DNA of 64,000 nucleotides, from positions 58,534,149 to 58,598,148 of the forward strand of contig OY978526.1 in the NCBI GenBank assembly GCA_963854835.1, written 5' to 3'. Position numbers and translations under genes: made by a program. The notes below the pieces were generated by a model that did no database searches, had not been told where the DNA came from, and worked only from the letters and a program-made list of their open reading frames with translations. How positions within the stretch are numbered: position 1 is the first letter of the stretch; every line of letters begins with the position of its first letter. This document shows, piece after piece, positions 62,856-64,000 of the stretch. Origin of the DNA: Megamerina dolium. Its lineage: Eukaryota > Arthropoda > Insecta > Diptera > Megamerinidae.

Positions 62856-64000
62856 TACTTATATACAATATAGATTATACATCTATTAAATGGTACTGAG
62901 CTGCACTGAAAGTAAGCTTTCAATTTAGGGATGGCTTTTTAGAACCTAATTTTGATATGTGGACCGATCTTACTTAATATGGATACACTGATTGAAAGTA
63001 ATTTGATTATAATTACAATTATAATTAAAAATATTTCATATACTTATTTCAATTTATTGTAATATTTTTCATTTAAAAAATAATTAATTATCCAATAATT
63101 TGTAATTAAGGACATGTAGAAATATTACAATGTAATTCAAATATTTTCTTAATTATATATATTATAAAGGGGTCTCAAAGTAATGAGGTGGATGTAACAC
63201 CGAAAAATAAGAACTCACTTTGTTACTTTGTAAACATTTTGTTTAATTTTAATACCATTTTGGTATTTATATGCAATATCATAATGCAAAAAAGTATTAC
63301 AATAGTAAAAGAGAGAGAAAGAAAACATTGAGGGAGTGAGTAGTCTTTATATTAATACTTTAGAATTAATTTAATTTGGAATTAATTATAGTCCGTCGCG
63401 ATCTCACAATGTTATTGCACAATCGAATGGATTTTTAATTGTTCCACAACCGCAAAGAAATACAATTAACTTTCACAAAATTTGAGTAACTATTTAGATT
63501 ACTTACTTGTTGCAGTTGTTTCATTTGTTGAGGATTCTCCACTTTCAGGATTGACAATTTTAATCAAATGTACTTTTGCGTGGTTAAAATTAAGCATTAA
63601 ATATAATTATACAATATTATACAAAATGTATAAATGTATATCTGAATCAAAGACAATTTACTTTAGTTTATTAAAAGATAAGAATTTTTTGAAAATGAAC
63701 ATACTTATTTACCTACAAATCTTATATACATATATGTAAAATACACTGAAAGAAGCTTAATAAATTTTATGATTTATTTTAATTTAAAATTTTCATTTTA
63801 AAATAATATGTTTTAGAAAAAAGAAATGAGGAATGAGTATAATTACAATTTAAATGTAACTATAGAAAACCTTTTTAAATACATATATCAAAAACTTCTA
63901 ATGATTTATTACCTACTGATGTAGTGTATTTGCTAACCTAATTCAACATGCAAAAAATATTGCATATATGTTCATCAAAGCGATATTAATAATTTTTCAT
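62856..64000. other. AT-rich spacer, no gene seen
   Basis: Only chance frames; a short purine run GAGAGAGAAAGAAAA near 63310 is the only simple repeat. Confidence 0.5.

Overview
The window is AT-rich, intron-poor, repeat-dense nuclear DNA from a dipteran insect, most likely a tephritid fruit fly. The evidence is several decayed mariner elements whose transposases show a D-41-D spacing, which is the signature of the basal 'rosa' mariner group described from Ceratitis and other tephritids, together with mini-me/DINE-type elements carrying a (GTCY)n core, jockey-clade and RTE-clade non-LTR retrotransposons, and long (TA)n tracts. The organism call is inference. I found no host protein gene I can support with confidence; essentially every recognisable coding stretch belongs to a transposable element.

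Layout. 1-8.5 kb: a mariner cut by the window edge, a second deleted mariner that received a tRNA-derived SINE, about 4 kb of anonymous AT-rich DNA, then a 5'-truncated RTE followed by a scrap of jockey-type LINE. 9.2-11.1 kb: DINE/helentron-like element 1. 12.8-14.3 kb: a TATA/initiator-like sequence, an RTE scrap and a complete SINE. 15.05-15.44 kb: a pure (TA)195 tract. 17.2-22.3 kb: a deleted mariner, unclassified repeats and DINE element 2. 23.0-28.5 kb: a jockey-type LINE (minus strand) split by DINE element 3. 28.7-30.1 kb: a SINE split by a mariner. 30.5-33.0 kb: decayed LINE and RTE pieces.

35.2-52.6 kb is the most striking region: a nested pile in what looks like one former (TA)n tract. 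In order it holds an almost full-length RTE (minus), a SINE that was itself split by a jockey LINE, a complete LTR retrotransposon of Ty3/gypsy type with an uninterrupted 1383-residue gag-pol and 98.8% identical LTRs, and two 1651-bp Tc1 elements in head-to-head orientation. 52.6-64 kb: a tiny LINE C-terminus, mariner copy 3, another nearly full-length jockey LINE (minus), an interrupted (TA)n tract and a deleted mariner with clear inverted repeats.

How the parts relate. Only the gypsy element looks coding-intact. The Tc1, mariner, RTE and LINE copies each carry one to a few point breaks or deletions, and different copies are broken in different places. The SINE, the DINE-like elements and the deleted mariners are non-autonomous and would depend on enzymes made elsewhere. 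The SINE family (tRNA-like A and B boxes, about 365 bp, 10-bp target duplications), the alternating repeat array in the gypsy leader, the dimeric 297-bp unit inside the DINE elements and an unclassified two-copy repeat are the best candidates for undescribed material.
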